Below are positions 1 to 7,334 of a stretch of 35,560 bases of DNA, piece by piece. The translations under genes and the position numbers were made by a program. Every line of letters starts with the position of its first letter. Position 1 is the first letter of the stretch. The stretch is from Prevotella sp. (GTDB lineage: Bacteria; Bacteroidota; Bacteroidia; Bacteroidales; Bacteroidaceae). The stretch is from NCBI GenBank assembly GCA_018385335.1, contig JAHAZN010000062.1:1-35560 (forward strand). Reading direction: 5' to 3'. The notes beneath the pieces are model-generated. The model did no database searches and was not told the DNA's origin. It saw only the letters and a program-made list of their open reading frames with translations.

Positions 1-28
1 CCTCAGCTCTAATCAGACATTCTGCTTG

Positions 29-59
29 CTCCAAGCCATGCGATAACCATTGCTTGGAG
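29..59. other. Small stem-loop at window start
   Basis: CTCCAAGC at 29-36 pairs with GCTTGGAG at 52-59 around a 15-base loop. It lies just before the strong terminator at 71-110 and is probably in the 3' untranslated region of a gene that ends left of the window. I see no coding frame in bases 1-70. Confidence 0.35.
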
Positions 60-70
60 ATGCTATAACC

Positions 71-110
71 CATCGGGGTGCGTCAGAAGACTGGCGCACC
101 CCGATGTTTT
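71..110 (+). terminator. Rho-independent terminator of a gene left of the window
   Basis: Bases 71-82 pair perfectly with 95-106, and the stem continues through a G-T pair and three more pairs to an AAGA loop at 87-90. That makes about 16 pairs, followed by TTTTT. It most likely ends transcription of an upstream gene outside the window. The GGGTGCGTC core resembles the terminator at 11885-11921. Confidence 0.85.
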
Positions 111-126
111 TAACCAAAAACAGATG

Positions 127-230
127 ATCCCACATCGGCCATTAGACGATTATGCGCCAATAAACTTTGGAATAAATCCGCCCAAAAACAAGCGTTGTTA
201 TCATCATAACGCTAGTGACCGATTTGGGAT
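127..230. repeat. Inverted-repeat element, copy 1 (about 104 bp)
   Basis: The left arm (127-145, ATCCCACATCGGCCATTAG) and the inverted right arm (212-230) match at 16 of 19 positions. The arms match those of copies at 11979-12027 and 31319-31560. The interior segments ACTTTGGA and GTTGTTATCATCATAACGCT are shared with the third copy. On the minus strand a 21-codon frame fills the interior (207 to 142) and starts MMITTLVF, like the longer frame of copy 3. The element may be a repetitive extragenic palindrome or a MITE-like sequence; the class is inferred. Confidence 0.75.
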
Positions 231-387
231 GACCTCAGTAATTTGGTCGATATGATGCAGGCAAACAATTTCGAAGGCATAGCCACTCCATGAATGATAA
301 GCAACAGTGCCAATCATTTTCATTCAAAGGGAATGTTAACGATTTGAAAAAGCAGGGTATTCTTATAGAATTTTCTGGATTTTTCTC
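231..387. other. Intergenic stretch without a recognised gene
   Basis: Between repeat copy 1 and the -7 motif at 388 I see no credible coding frame, RNA gene or strong hairpin on either strand. It forms part of a 498-base gene-free stretch at the left edge that otherwise holds a terminator, the repeat and the promoter of the flavin reductase gene. Confidence 0.5.
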
Positions 388-395
388 TACTTTTG
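388..395 (+). promoter_or_regulatory. Bacteroidales -7 motif for the flavin reductase gene
   Basis: TACTTTTG fits the TAnnTTTG consensus of Bacteroidales primary sigma factor promoters. No clear TTTG lies 19-21 bp upstream. Transcription from here would leave a leader of roughly 95 bases before the ATG at 499. Confidence 0.45.
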
Positions 396-498
396 CATAG
401 AGGCAATGCCGTATGACTATGTGTCTTTAGTACATTTGGGTAGGGGCAAACGACCTCGCAATAATAAAAACTCGTTATAGTAAATGAATGAATAAAAT

Positions 499-1014
499 AT
501 GATGGACAAGACAGTACTCTTTAAGCTTTCCTACGGCTTGTATATCGTAGGATGTATGGATGGTGAACGCCCCGTGGGTTGTACGATCAACACCTGTTTT
601 CAGGTGACCAGCGAGAACCCTATCCTTGCTATCTCACTCAACAAGAACAATTATACATTGGAGGCCATCAAGAAGAACAAGAGGTTCTCCCTGTCGTTAG
701 TTGCAGAGGAGAGCGACATCTCCGTGATAGGATGCTTTGGCTTCTGCAGCAGTAGAGAGGTGGATAAGTATGAGGATTTTGACTATGACCTGTACGAGGG
801 TGCGCCCTTGGTGAAAGGCACCTTTGCCGGACGCTTGGTGTTGGATGCCATCAACTTCGTGGACAATGAGACTCATGTGGTGGTGTTGGCTCGATTGGTG
901 GACACCGTGAAGGGAGAAGGGACACCGATGACCTATGACTATTACCATCGTGTGGTGAAAGGTAAGGCCCCCAAGAACGCTCCCACCTTCTCTGAGGAGC
1001 GTGATGCTATCTGA
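499..1014 (+). CDS. Flavin reductase family protein (FMN-binding split barrel)
   Basis: The 171-residue protein has the flavin reductase-like FMN-binding fold. The N-terminal run from YGLYIVGC through VTSENPILAISLNK (about residues 12-49) is the typical first part of the split barrel, and the tail YYHRVVKGKAPKNAPTF matches the ending seen in the flavin domain of high-molecular-weight rubredoxins. The rubredoxin domain itself, with its paired CxxC motifs, is absent, so this is a stand-alone reductase. It probably binds FMN and passes electrons to a soluble acceptor in the cytoplasm; the physiological partner is unknown. Two tandem ATGs (499 and 502) could start it. It converges on the methyltransferase gene and overlaps its stop by 8 bp. 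Confidence 0.85.
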   Translation: MMDKTVLFKLSYGLYIVGCMDGERPVGCTINTCFQVTSENPILAISLNKNNYTLEAIKKNKRFSLSLVAEESDISVIGCFGFCSSREVDKYEDFDYDLYEGAPLVKGTFAGRLVLDAINFVDNETHVVVLARLVDTVKGEGTPMTYDYYHRVVKGKAPKNAPTFSEERDAI

Positions 1015-1639
1015 CGCGGATGAGTGTCAGTCCGTCGCGTAGAGGAAGGATGACTTTCTCTACGCGCGAATCATTGGCGATGACATCGTTGAAACGGCGG
1101 ATGCCCAAGGTCTGAGGATCTCGGTCGTAGGCTGGGTCGGTGACATGGCCATCCCAAAGGGTATTGTCGGCCAAAATGAATCCTCCCTTTCGGATAATGG
1201 GGAGGAGGGCTTCATAGGTCTCCACATAGGTGCGTTTGTCGCCATCGATAAACGCCATGTCGAAGGTGATGCCGAGACGGGGAGCCTCGACAGCTGCGTC
1301 GCCGATGGAGAACACGATGCGGTCGGCCACAGGAGAACCCTCTATCCAGGGACGAGTGAACTCCTCCTGCTCGTCATTGATCTCAAAAGTATAGACCTTG
1401 CCGCCTTCGGGGAGACCTTCGGCCATGCAGATGGCACTATAACCACTGAAGGTGCCCACCTCAAGGATGTTCATCGGTCGTATCATCTCCACCAGCATCT
1501 TAAGCAGTCGCCCCTGAAGATGTCCACTTGCCATGCGCCCGTGGAGCAGATAGATATTGGTGGCCCGATAGAGGCGGTAGAGATAATCGCCTTCGGGGTC
1601 GATATGACTGCAGAGATATTGGTCGAGTGTGTCGGTCAT
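1007..1639 (-). CDS. SAM-dependent O-methyltransferase (family 3, TrmR/YrrM-like)
   Basis: The 210-residue protein matches the small class I O-methyltransferases related to caffeoyl-CoA and catechol methyltransferases and to bacterial TrmR. The SAM-binding motif ILEVGTFSG is at residues 58-66, an acidic ribose-contact region TFEIND at 84-89, and the metal-binding aspartates lie in FIDGD (130-134) and ADN (157-159). It may methylate 5-hydroxyuridine at the tRNA wobble position, as TrmR does, or a small catechol-like substrate; the sequence does not separate these. It follows aroQ by 27 bp on the same strand, so the two are probably cotranscribed. Its 3' end overlaps the convergent flavin reductase gene. 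Confidence 0.88.
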   Translation of the reverse strand: MTDTLDQYLCSHIDPEGDYLYRLYRATNIYLLHGRMASGHLQGRLLKMLVEMIRPMNILEVGTFSGYSAICMAEGLPEGGKVYTFEINDEQEEFTRPWIEGSPVADRIVFSIGDAAVEAPRLGITFDMAFIDGDKRTYVETYEALLPIIRKGGFILADNTLWDGHVTDPAYDRDPQTLGIRRFNDVIANDSRVEKVILPLRDGLTLIRVR

Positions 1640-1666
1640 AGAGAGAGAGACTGAGAGATGAAAGAA

Positions 1667-2089
1667 TCAGTGGTGGGCGAGGATGGCCTCGATAGCCAGT
1701 CGGTAGCTGTCCATGCCGAAGCCAGCGATAACACCGAGGCAGGCACAGGAGATGAAGGAGTGGTGACGGAACTCCTCGCGTTGATGAACATTAGAGATAT
1801 GCACCTCGATGACGGGGGCCTTCAGTGAGCGGATGCAGTCTTGCAGTGCGATGCTCGTATGCGTATAAGCCCCAGCGTTGAGGACAATACCATCGTAGGA
1901 GAATCCTACCTCCTGCAGCTTATTGATGAGCTCCCCCTCGATGTTACTCTGATAGTAATCGATGGTGATATCGGGATAACGGCTGCGTAAAGTATGGAGC
2001 TCATCCTCGAAGGTACGACAGCCATAAATAGTTGGTTCACGCGTGCCCAGAAGGTTGAGATTAGGACCATTGATGATTTGAATTTTCAT
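1667..2089 (-). CDS. aroQ: Type II 3-dehydroquinate dehydratase
   Basis: This 140-residue enzyme dehydrates 3-dehydroquinate to 3-dehydroshikimate in the shikimate pathway and normally forms a dodecamer. The N-terminal NGPNLNLLG signature is at residues 7-15, followed by Arg17 and Tyr22 of the catalytic loop, Asn71 in LNAGAY, His97 in VHISN, and Arg108. The start at 2089 is chosen because the family begins with this MKIQIINGPN sequence and because a -7 motif at 2121-2128 would place transcription initiation downstream of the alternative start at 2131. Length is normal. It heads a probable two-gene unit with the methyltransferase. Confidence 0.95.
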   Translation of the reverse strand: MKIQIINGPNLNLLGTREPTIYGCRTFEDELHTLRSRYPDITIDYYQSNIEGELINKLQEVGFSYDGIVLNAGAYTHTSIALQDCIRSLKAPVIEVHISNVHQREEFRHHSFISCACLGVIAGFGMDSYRLAIEAILAHH

Positions 2090-2106
2090 ATTCCGTAGAT
2101 TTTGAT

Positions 2107-2114
2107 TACTTTTG
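2107..2114 (+). promoter_or_regulatory. -7 motif for xerD-buk
   Basis: TACTTTTG fits TAnnTTTG, about 42 bp before the xerD ATG. No good -33 TTTG is visible. It sits within 15 bp of the opposing aroQ -7 motif, so the two divergent promoters occupy the same small region. Confidence 0.5.
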
Positions 2115-2120
2115 TGACGG

Positions 2121-2128
2121 CAAATGTA
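2121..2128 (-). promoter_or_regulatory. -7 motif for the aroQ-methyltransferase unit
   Basis: On the minus strand this reads TACATTTG, matching TAnnTTTG, with a G/C-containing initiation region about 30 bp before the aroQ ATG. The -33 box is not obvious. Confidence 0.55.
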
Positions 2129-2155
2129 CAAAAATAAATTGAGTAAGCACGAGAG

Positions 2156-3100
2156 ATGACCGATAATTCTTCATCAACAGTGACAGAGAGGTCGGGGAGC
2201 ATCGTGAAACGCTACCAGCGTTACCTGCGTTTAGAACGCAATGTCTCTCCCCATACCATAGAAGCTTATCTTCTTGACCTCGACAAACTCCTCCGCTTCC
2301 TTCAGTCGGAAGGTAGCGATGTGCTGGAGTGTGACCTGCCGCTACTCACCCGTTTCTCAAGCAGTCTGCATGAGATAGGCATCCATCCCCGTTCCCAGTG
2401 TCGCATCTTGAGTGGTGTACGCTCTTTCTTCCGTTACCTGCAGTTGGATGGATACAGAGAGGATGACCCCTCCGAACTCTTGGAGTCACCCCAGATAGGT
2501 GAGCATCTGCCCGAGGTGCTCTCTACCGCCGAGGTAGATTGTCTTGAGGCATCTATCGACCTAAGCAAGAAAGAAGGGCAGCGTAACAAAGCCATCATCG
2601 AGGTGCTGTTCTCCTGCGGCCTGCGTGTGAGCGAGTTGGTGAACCTCCGACTCTCATATTTATATATCGAGGAGCAGTTTCTCAGAGTGAAAGGCAAGGG
2701 AAGTAAGGAGCGGTTGGTGCCCCTCTCCCCCAAAGCCATCCACGAACTGCAGCTGTGGTTTTTCGATCGTAATATGTTGAGTATCAAACCCGGTGAAGAA
2801 GACTATGTCTTTCTTAACAGAAACGGGAGACATCTCACCCGCGTGATGATTCTCATCATGATAAAGAGACAGGCCGAGCTCGCCGGCATCAAGAAAGTTA
2901 TCTCTCCCCATACCCTGCGCCACTCCTTTGCCACAGCCCTGTTAGAGGGAGGAGCCGACCTGCGCGCCATCCAGGCGATGATGGGGCATGAGAGCATAGG
3001 AACCACAGAGATCTATATGCATCTCGACACTACCACCCTGCGTCAGGAAATTCTGGAGCATCATCCACGAAACAAGAAATATTCAGCTAACAACCTATGA
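2156..3100 (+). CDS. xerD: Site-specific tyrosine recombinase, XerD type
   Basis: The 314-residue protein has an N-terminal SAM-like core-binding domain (about residues 15-105) and a C-terminal tyrosine recombinase catalytic domain (about 115-300). All catalytic residues can be placed: Arg157 in CGLRVSEL, Lys181 in GKGSKERL, His252 and Arg255 in HTLRHSFAT, His278 in MMGHES, and the nucleophile Tyr287 in EIYMH. Length and motifs fit the chromosomal dimer resolvase rather than a mobile-element integrase, and it sits among housekeeping genes. It probably acts with XerC at dif under FtsK control. Its last four bases overlap the start of the butyrate kinase gene. Confidence 0.92.
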   Translation: MTDNSSSTVTERSGSIVKRYQRYLRLERNVSPHTIEAYLLDLDKLLRFLQSEGSDVLECDLPLLTRFSSSLHEIGIHPRSQCRILSGVRSFFRYLQLDGYREDDPSELLESPQIGEHLPEVLSTAEVDCLEASIDLSKKEGQRNKAIIEVLFSCGLRVSELVNLRLSYLYIEEQFLRVKGKGSKERLVPLSPKAIHELQLWFFDRNMLSIKPGEEDYVFLNRNGRHLTRVMILIMIKRQAELAGIKKVISPHTLRHSFATALLEGGADLRAIQAMMGHESIGTTEIYMHLDTTTLRQEILEHHPRNKKYSANNL

Positions 3101-4155
3101 AGATTCTTATCATCAACCCCGGTTCTACGTCAACAAAGTTGGCCGTTTATAACAACTACGCCCCCATCTGGATGTCGGGTGCCCACCATTCTATCCATGA
3201 ACTGTCACAGTTTCAGCACACCATGGAGCAGTATGACTATCGCATGAACTTCATCCGCAGGAGGTTGGCTGATGGAGATATGCCCATCGCCTTTGATGCT
3301 GTGATCGCCAGGGGAGGGCTCCTCAAACCCCTGCCGGGAGGTGTGTATCAGGTGAATGAACAGATGAAGAAAGATCTGAGAGAGGCAACGATGGATCATG
3401 CCTGCAACCTCGGAGGACTCTTGGCTGATGAGATAGCACAGGAGTGTGGCTGTCCCGCCTTCATCGCCGATCCCGTCGTGGTGGATGAGATGCAGGAGGT
3501 GGCCCGTTATACTGGAATCCCTGGCATCAGGAGGAAGTCGGTCTTCCATGCGTTAAACAGTAAGGCGGTGTCGCGACAGTATGCTGCCTCCATCAACAAG
3601 AGCTATGAAAGTCTGCGACTTATCGTCGCCCATATGGGAGGAGGAATCTCGGTGAGTGCGCACGACTGCGGGAAGGTGATAGATGTAAACAATGCCTTGG
3701 ATGGTGAAGGTCCCTTCTCTACAGAACGTGCAGGGACACTGCCGGCAGGCCAGTTGGTTGACCTCTGTTTCAGTGGCGATTACAGCATCAAGCAGATCAA
3801 GAAAATGATTCATGGCGGTGGCGGACTCATGGCCTATACAGGCAACAACGACATGATAAGCATAGCACGTATGGCAGAAGAAGGCGAGGAGCCCGAACGC
3901 ACCGCACTCGACGCCATGCTCTATACCATAGCCAAACAGATAGGCGCCATGCACGTGACCTTGGGTGGTAGAGAGGACGCCATCATCCTCACCGGAGGTA
4001 TCGCTCACAGTGAGTATTGTATGGATAGACTGAGGAGACAGATTGACTTCCTTGCTCCCGTGGTGCTCATGCCAGGAGAAAACGAGATAGACTCATTGGC
4101 CTTTAATGCCATAGGAGTACTGACAGGAAAGCTCAAACTGCAGACCTACGAGTAG
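3097..4155 (+). CDS. buk: Butyrate kinase
   Basis: This 352-residue member of the acetate/butyrate kinase (ASKHA) family interconverts butyryl phosphate and butyrate with ADP/ATP. The phosphate-binding NPGSTSTK signature is at residues 7-14, ARGGLLKPLPGGVY around 70-83, and the HMGGGISVSAH glycine-rich loop is in the second half. Length is normal for butyrate or branched-chain fatty acid kinases. The gene begins inside the last codons of xerD (ATGA overlap), which suggests translational coupling. The usual partner gene for phosphate butyryltransferase is not adjacent, so the natural substrate could instead be another short or branched acid. Confidence 0.9.
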   Translation: MKILIINPGSTSTKLAVYNNYAPIWMSGAHHSIHELSQFQHTMEQYDYRMNFIRRRLADGDMPIAFDAVIARGGLLKPLPGGVYQVNEQMKKDLREATMDHACNLGGLLADEIAQECGCPAFIADPVVVDEMQEVARYTGIPGIRRKSVFHALNSKAVSRQYAASINKSYESLRLIVAHMGGGISVSAHDCGKVIDVNNALDGEGPFSTERAGTLPAGQLVDLCFSGDYSIKQIKKMIHGGGGLMAYTGNNDMISIARMAEEGEEPERTALDAMLYTIAKQIGAMHVTLGGREDAIILTGGIAHSEYCMDRLRRQIDFLAPVVLMPGENEIDSLAFNAIGVLTGKLKLQTYE

Positions 4156-4266
4156 GAAAGAGAGAGATGAGAGGAGAGAGAAAGAAGAAAAATGGGCAAT
4201 ATTCTATCTTTGTGATAGCAATAATAGGTTTTCTTGTATCAAAATGTAATTTTATCGACGAAATAT

Positions 4267-4297
4267 TTTGCTATATGGATAATCTTTACGACCTTTG
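4267..4297 (+). promoter_or_regulatory. Promoter of korA-korB
   Basis: TTTG at 4267-4270 and GACCTTTG at 4290-4297 are separated by 19 bp. The -7 box differs from TAnnTTTG only at the first base. The start codon follows 37 bp later. A second perfect box, TATCTTTG, lies at 4205-4212 and could be an alternative promoter. Confidence 0.55.
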
Positions 4298-4334
4298 CAG
4301 AAATATTTAATTCTATCTATATATACAATAAGGT

Positions 4335-6176
4335 ATGGCAGAAAAATTGGAAGTGAAAGAGTTGGACCAAGTGGTGGTACGCTTTTCCGGTGATTCCGGC
4401 GACGGAATGCAATTGGCCGGCAATATTTTCTCCACGGTGTCGGCCACTGTGGGCAACGGTATCTCAACGTTTCCCGACTATCCGGCAGACATCCGCGCCC
4501 CGCAAGGTTCACTCACAGGTGTTTCGGGATTTCAGGTGCATATCGGTGCCGGTAAGGTATATACCCCTGGCGACCGTTGTGATGTGTTGGTTGCTATGAA
4601 TGCTGCTGCGCTCAAGACGCAGTATAAGTATGCTAAACCCCAGGCAACCATTATTATTGATACCGACAGCTTCGGTCCTAAAGACTTGGAGAAGGCACAG
4701 TTTGCCTCTGAGGACTATCTCGCAGAGATGGGCATCGACGAAGATCGTGTGGTGGCGTGTCCCATCACCCAGATGGTGAAAGACTGTCTCAGTGACAGTG
4801 GGATGGACAACAAGTCGATACTGAAGTGTAGGAATATGTTTGCCCTCGGACTGGTGTGCTGGCTTTTCAACAGAGACCTCAGTCTGGTGAGCAACTTCCT
4901 CAAGGAGAAATTTGCCAAGAAGCCTCAGATTGCAGAGAATAACATTAAGGTGGTGCAGGCAGGTTACGATTATGGACATAACGTGCATGCCGGTGTTCCT
5001 GCCACCTATCGTATAGAATCGAAGGACAAGGTGAAGGGCCGTTATATGGATATCACCGGTAATAAGGCGACAGCCTATGGACTGATAGCTGCTGCGGAGA
5101 AGGCTGGACTGAAGCTCTTCCTCGGCTCTTATCCTATCACCCCAGCTACCGACATCCTGCATGAGCTCTCTAAGCATAAGTCGTGTGGAGTGATCACTGT
5201 GCAGTGTGAGGATGAAATCAGCGGCTGTGCCTCAGCCATCGGTGCTGCCTTCGCTGGTGCGCTGGCAGTGACATCGACCTCAGGACCTGGCGTTTGTCTG
5301 AAGTCGGAGGCCATGAACCTGGCAGTGATTGACGAGTTGCCTCTGCTCATCGTTGACGTACAGCGTGGTGGACCATCGACCGGACTACCTACCAAGAGTG
5401 AGCAGACCGACTTGCTGCAGGCACTCTATGGGCGAAATGGTGAGAGTCCAATGCCAGTGATTGCCGCCGTCAGTCCTACCGACTGTTTCGATGCCGCCTA
5501 TCAGGCAGCAAAGATTGCTTTGGAGCATCTCACACCGGTCATCCTTCTCACCGATGCCTTTATCGCCAACGGTTCAGGCGCATGGAAGTTGCCCACCATG
5601 GATGAGCTCCCCGCCATCCAGCCACACTATGCTACAGCAGAGATGAAGGGACAATATACTCCCTATTTCCGTGATGAGCAGACAAAGGTGCGCTACTGGG
5701 CAGTGCCCGGTCAGGAGGGATATACCCATATCCTTGGCGGACTGGAGAAAGACGGTAAGACAGGTGCCATCTCTACTGACCCCGACAACCATGATATGAT
5801 GTGCAGACTGAGGGCTGAGAAGGTAGCTAAGATTCCCGTACCCGACTTAGAAGTGGAGGGTGATGAGGATGCTGAGGTGCTCATCGTGGGCTTTGGCAGT
5901 ACCTATGGCCATCTCTACAGTGCTATGGAGGCATTGCAGCAGGAGGGACAGAAGGTAGCTCTGGCACAGTTTAAGTTTATCAACCCTCTGCCCAAGAACA
6001 CTGCAGAGGTGCTGATGCGCTATAAGAAAGTGGTGGTGTGCGAGCAGAACCTCGGTCAGTTAGCCGCCTATCTCCGTTCAAAGGTGGATGGATTCGTACC
6101 TTATCAGTTTAATGAGGTGAAGGGACAGCCATTCACAGTAGGTAACCTCACAAAAGCAATAAAAAATCTGATTTAG
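4335..6176 (+). CDS. korA: 2-oxoacid:ferredoxin oxidoreductase, fused gamma/alpha subunit (KorA type)
   Basis: The 613-residue protein joins a gamma domain (about residues 10-190, starting VVRFSGDSGDGMQLAG) to an alpha pyrimidine-binding domain (about 243-480, with GSYPITPATDILHELS) and a C-terminal domain II (about 515-610, EVLIVGFGSTYGH). This is the arrangement of 2-oxoglutarate:ferredoxin oxidoreductase large subunits. With the downstream beta subunit it should oxidatively decarboxylate 2-oxoglutarate to succinyl-CoA and reduce ferredoxin, or run the reverse reaction in anaerobes. The beta gene starts 4 bp after the stop, so they form one operon. Substrate assignment is by family resemblance; other 2-oxoacids cannot be ruled out. 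Confidence 0.92.
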   Translation: MAEKLEVKELDQVVVRFSGDSGDGMQLAGNIFSTVSATVGNGISTFPDYPADIRAPQGSLTGVSGFQVHIGAGKVYTPGDRCDVLVAMNAAALKTQYKYAKPQATIIIDTDSFGPKDLEKAQFASEDYLAEMGIDEDRVVACPITQMVKDCLSDSGMDNKSILKCRNMFALGLVCWLFNRDLSLVSNFLKEKFAKKPQIAENNIKVVQAGYDYGHNVHAGVPATYRIESKDKVKGRYMDITGNKATAYGLIAAAEKAGLKLFLGSYPITPATDILHELSKHKSCGVITVQCEDEISGCASAIGAAFAGALAVTSTSGPGVCLKSEAMNLAVIDELPLLIVDVQRGGPSTGLPTKSEQTDLLQALYGRNGESPMPVIAAVSPTDCFDAAYQAAKIALEHLTPVILLTDAFIANGSGAWKLPTMDELPAIQPHYATAEMKGQYTPYFRDEQTKVRYWAVPGQEGYTHILGGLEKDGKTGAISTDPDNHDMMCRLRAEKVAKIPVPDLEVEGDEDAEVLIVGFGSTYGHLYSAMEALQQEGQKVALAQFKFINPLPKNTAEVLMRYKKVVVCEQNLGQLAAYLRSKVDGFVPYQFNEVKGQPFTVGNLTKAIKNLI

Positions 6177-6180
6177 AACT

Positions 6181-7182
6181 ATGTACGAAGTAGCTGATTA
6201 TAAGAAGGGACAACCTCGTTGGTGTCCAGGATGTGGTGACCATTTCTTCTTGGCTTCCCTGCATAAAGCGATGGCTGAGGTGGGTGTGGCTCCGCACGAC
6301 ATTGCTGTGATTTCGGGTATTGGATGCTCCAGTCGTCTGCCCTATTATGTGAACACTTATGCGATGCAGACCATCCATGGTCGTGCGGCAACTATTGCCA
6401 CGGGAGTGAAGGTGACCAACCCCAACCTCACCGTATGGCAGATCAGTGGTGACGGTGACGGACTGGCTATCGGAGGTAACCATTTCATCCATGCCATGCG
6501 ACGTAATATCGACCTCAATATGATTCTGCTCAACAACCGTATCTACGGACTGACCAAAGGACAGTATTCACCTACCAGTCCGAGAGGTTTTGTCAGCAAG
6601 TCGAGTCCTTATGGTACGGTGGAAGACCCCTTCCGTCCTGCTGAGCTCTGCTTCGGCGCCCGAGGACATTTTTTTGCACGTGCCGTAGCTACCGATGCTC
6701 CAGGAACGGTGGAGGTGCTCAAGGCTGCCTATCATCACAAGGGAGCCGCGGTATGCGAGATTCTGCAGAACTGTGTAATCTTCAATAATGGATGTTACGA
6801 CCCTATATACAATAAGGAGGGGAGAAAGAAGAACGCCATCTATGTGAAGCACGGAGAGAAGTTGGTCTTCGGAGAGAACAATGAGTATGGACTGGTGCAG
6901 GAAGGTTTCGGACTGAAGGTGGTGGAGATAGGCAAGGATGGCTATACCATCGATGATGTGCTCGTTCATGACGCTCACTGTGAAGACAATACACTGCAAC
7001 TCAAACTGGCGATGATGGACAATGAGCACGGGTTCCCCGTGGCATTGGGTGTTATCAGAGATGTGGAAGCACCTACCTATGAGGCAGCAGTGAACGAACA
7101 GATAGAAGAGGTGAAGAAGATGAAAAAATATCATAACTTTGCCGAACTGTTAGAGACCAACGATACCTGGGAAGTGAAATAA
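6181..7182 (+). CDS. korB: 2-oxoacid:ferredoxin oxidoreductase, beta subunit (KorB type)
   Basis: The 333-residue subunit binds thiamine diphosphate and carries the electron-transfer cysteines. The WCPGCGDH motif is at residues 14-21 and supplies cysteines expected to ligate an iron-sulfur cluster together with later ones such as in GIGCSS. The thiamine diphosphate motif runs from GDGDG at 90-94 through NNRIYGLTKGQ around 118-128. It lacks a separate 2[4Fe-4S] ferredoxin domain, as is usual for KorB. It lies 4 bp after korA and is followed by a good terminator, so the operon has just these two genes. Confidence 0.93.
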   Translation: MYEVADYKKGQPRWCPGCGDHFFLASLHKAMAEVGVAPHDIAVISGIGCSSRLPYYVNTYAMQTIHGRAATIATGVKVTNPNLTVWQISGDGDGLAIGGNHFIHAMRRNIDLNMILLNNRIYGLTKGQYSPTSPRGFVSKSSPYGTVEDPFRPAELCFGARGHFFARAVATDAPGTVEVLKAAYHHKGAAVCEILQNCVIFNNGCYDPIYNKEGRKKNAIYVKHGEKLVFGENNEYGLVQEGFGLKVVEIGKDGYTIDDVLVHDAHCEDNTLQLKLAMMDNEHGFPVALGVIRDVEAPTYEAAVNEQIEEVKKMKKYHNFAELLETNDTWEVK

Positions 7183-7210
7183 TTTTCCGGTTGTTAAAAC
7201 GAAAAAAAAG

Positions 7211-7248
7211 GTGGGGGAAGTGATTATTCATCTCCTCCACGCTTTTTT
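7211..7248 (+). terminator. Terminator of korA-korB
   Basis: GTGGGGGAAGTGA (7211-7223) pairs with TCATCTCCTCCAC (7228-7240) with two G-T pairs and one mismatch around a TTAT loop. The stem is followed by GC and six T residues. Confidence 0.8.
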
Positions 7249-7263
7249 GTGGATTATATTTTG

Positions 7264-7271
7264 TACCTTTG
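7264..7271 (+). promoter_or_regulatory. -7 motif for the secreted-protein pair
   Basis: TACCTTTG is a perfect TAnnTTTG box about 63 bp before the ATG at 7335. A TTTG at 7246-7249 is only 14 bp upstream, closer than usual, and overlaps the T-run of the korB terminator. Confidence 0.55.
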
Positions 7272-7334
7272 CAAAGATTACGGCATCTCGTGCTGAAAAA
7301 TATTGATAATGTATAACTAAAACTATATGAATCG

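Noticed and set aside
2156..3100. The tyrosine recombinase as the integrase of a mobile island
   Set aside because: Its motifs, length and coupling to a metabolic gene fit housekeeping XerD, and no attachment-site duplication or tRNA is nearby.
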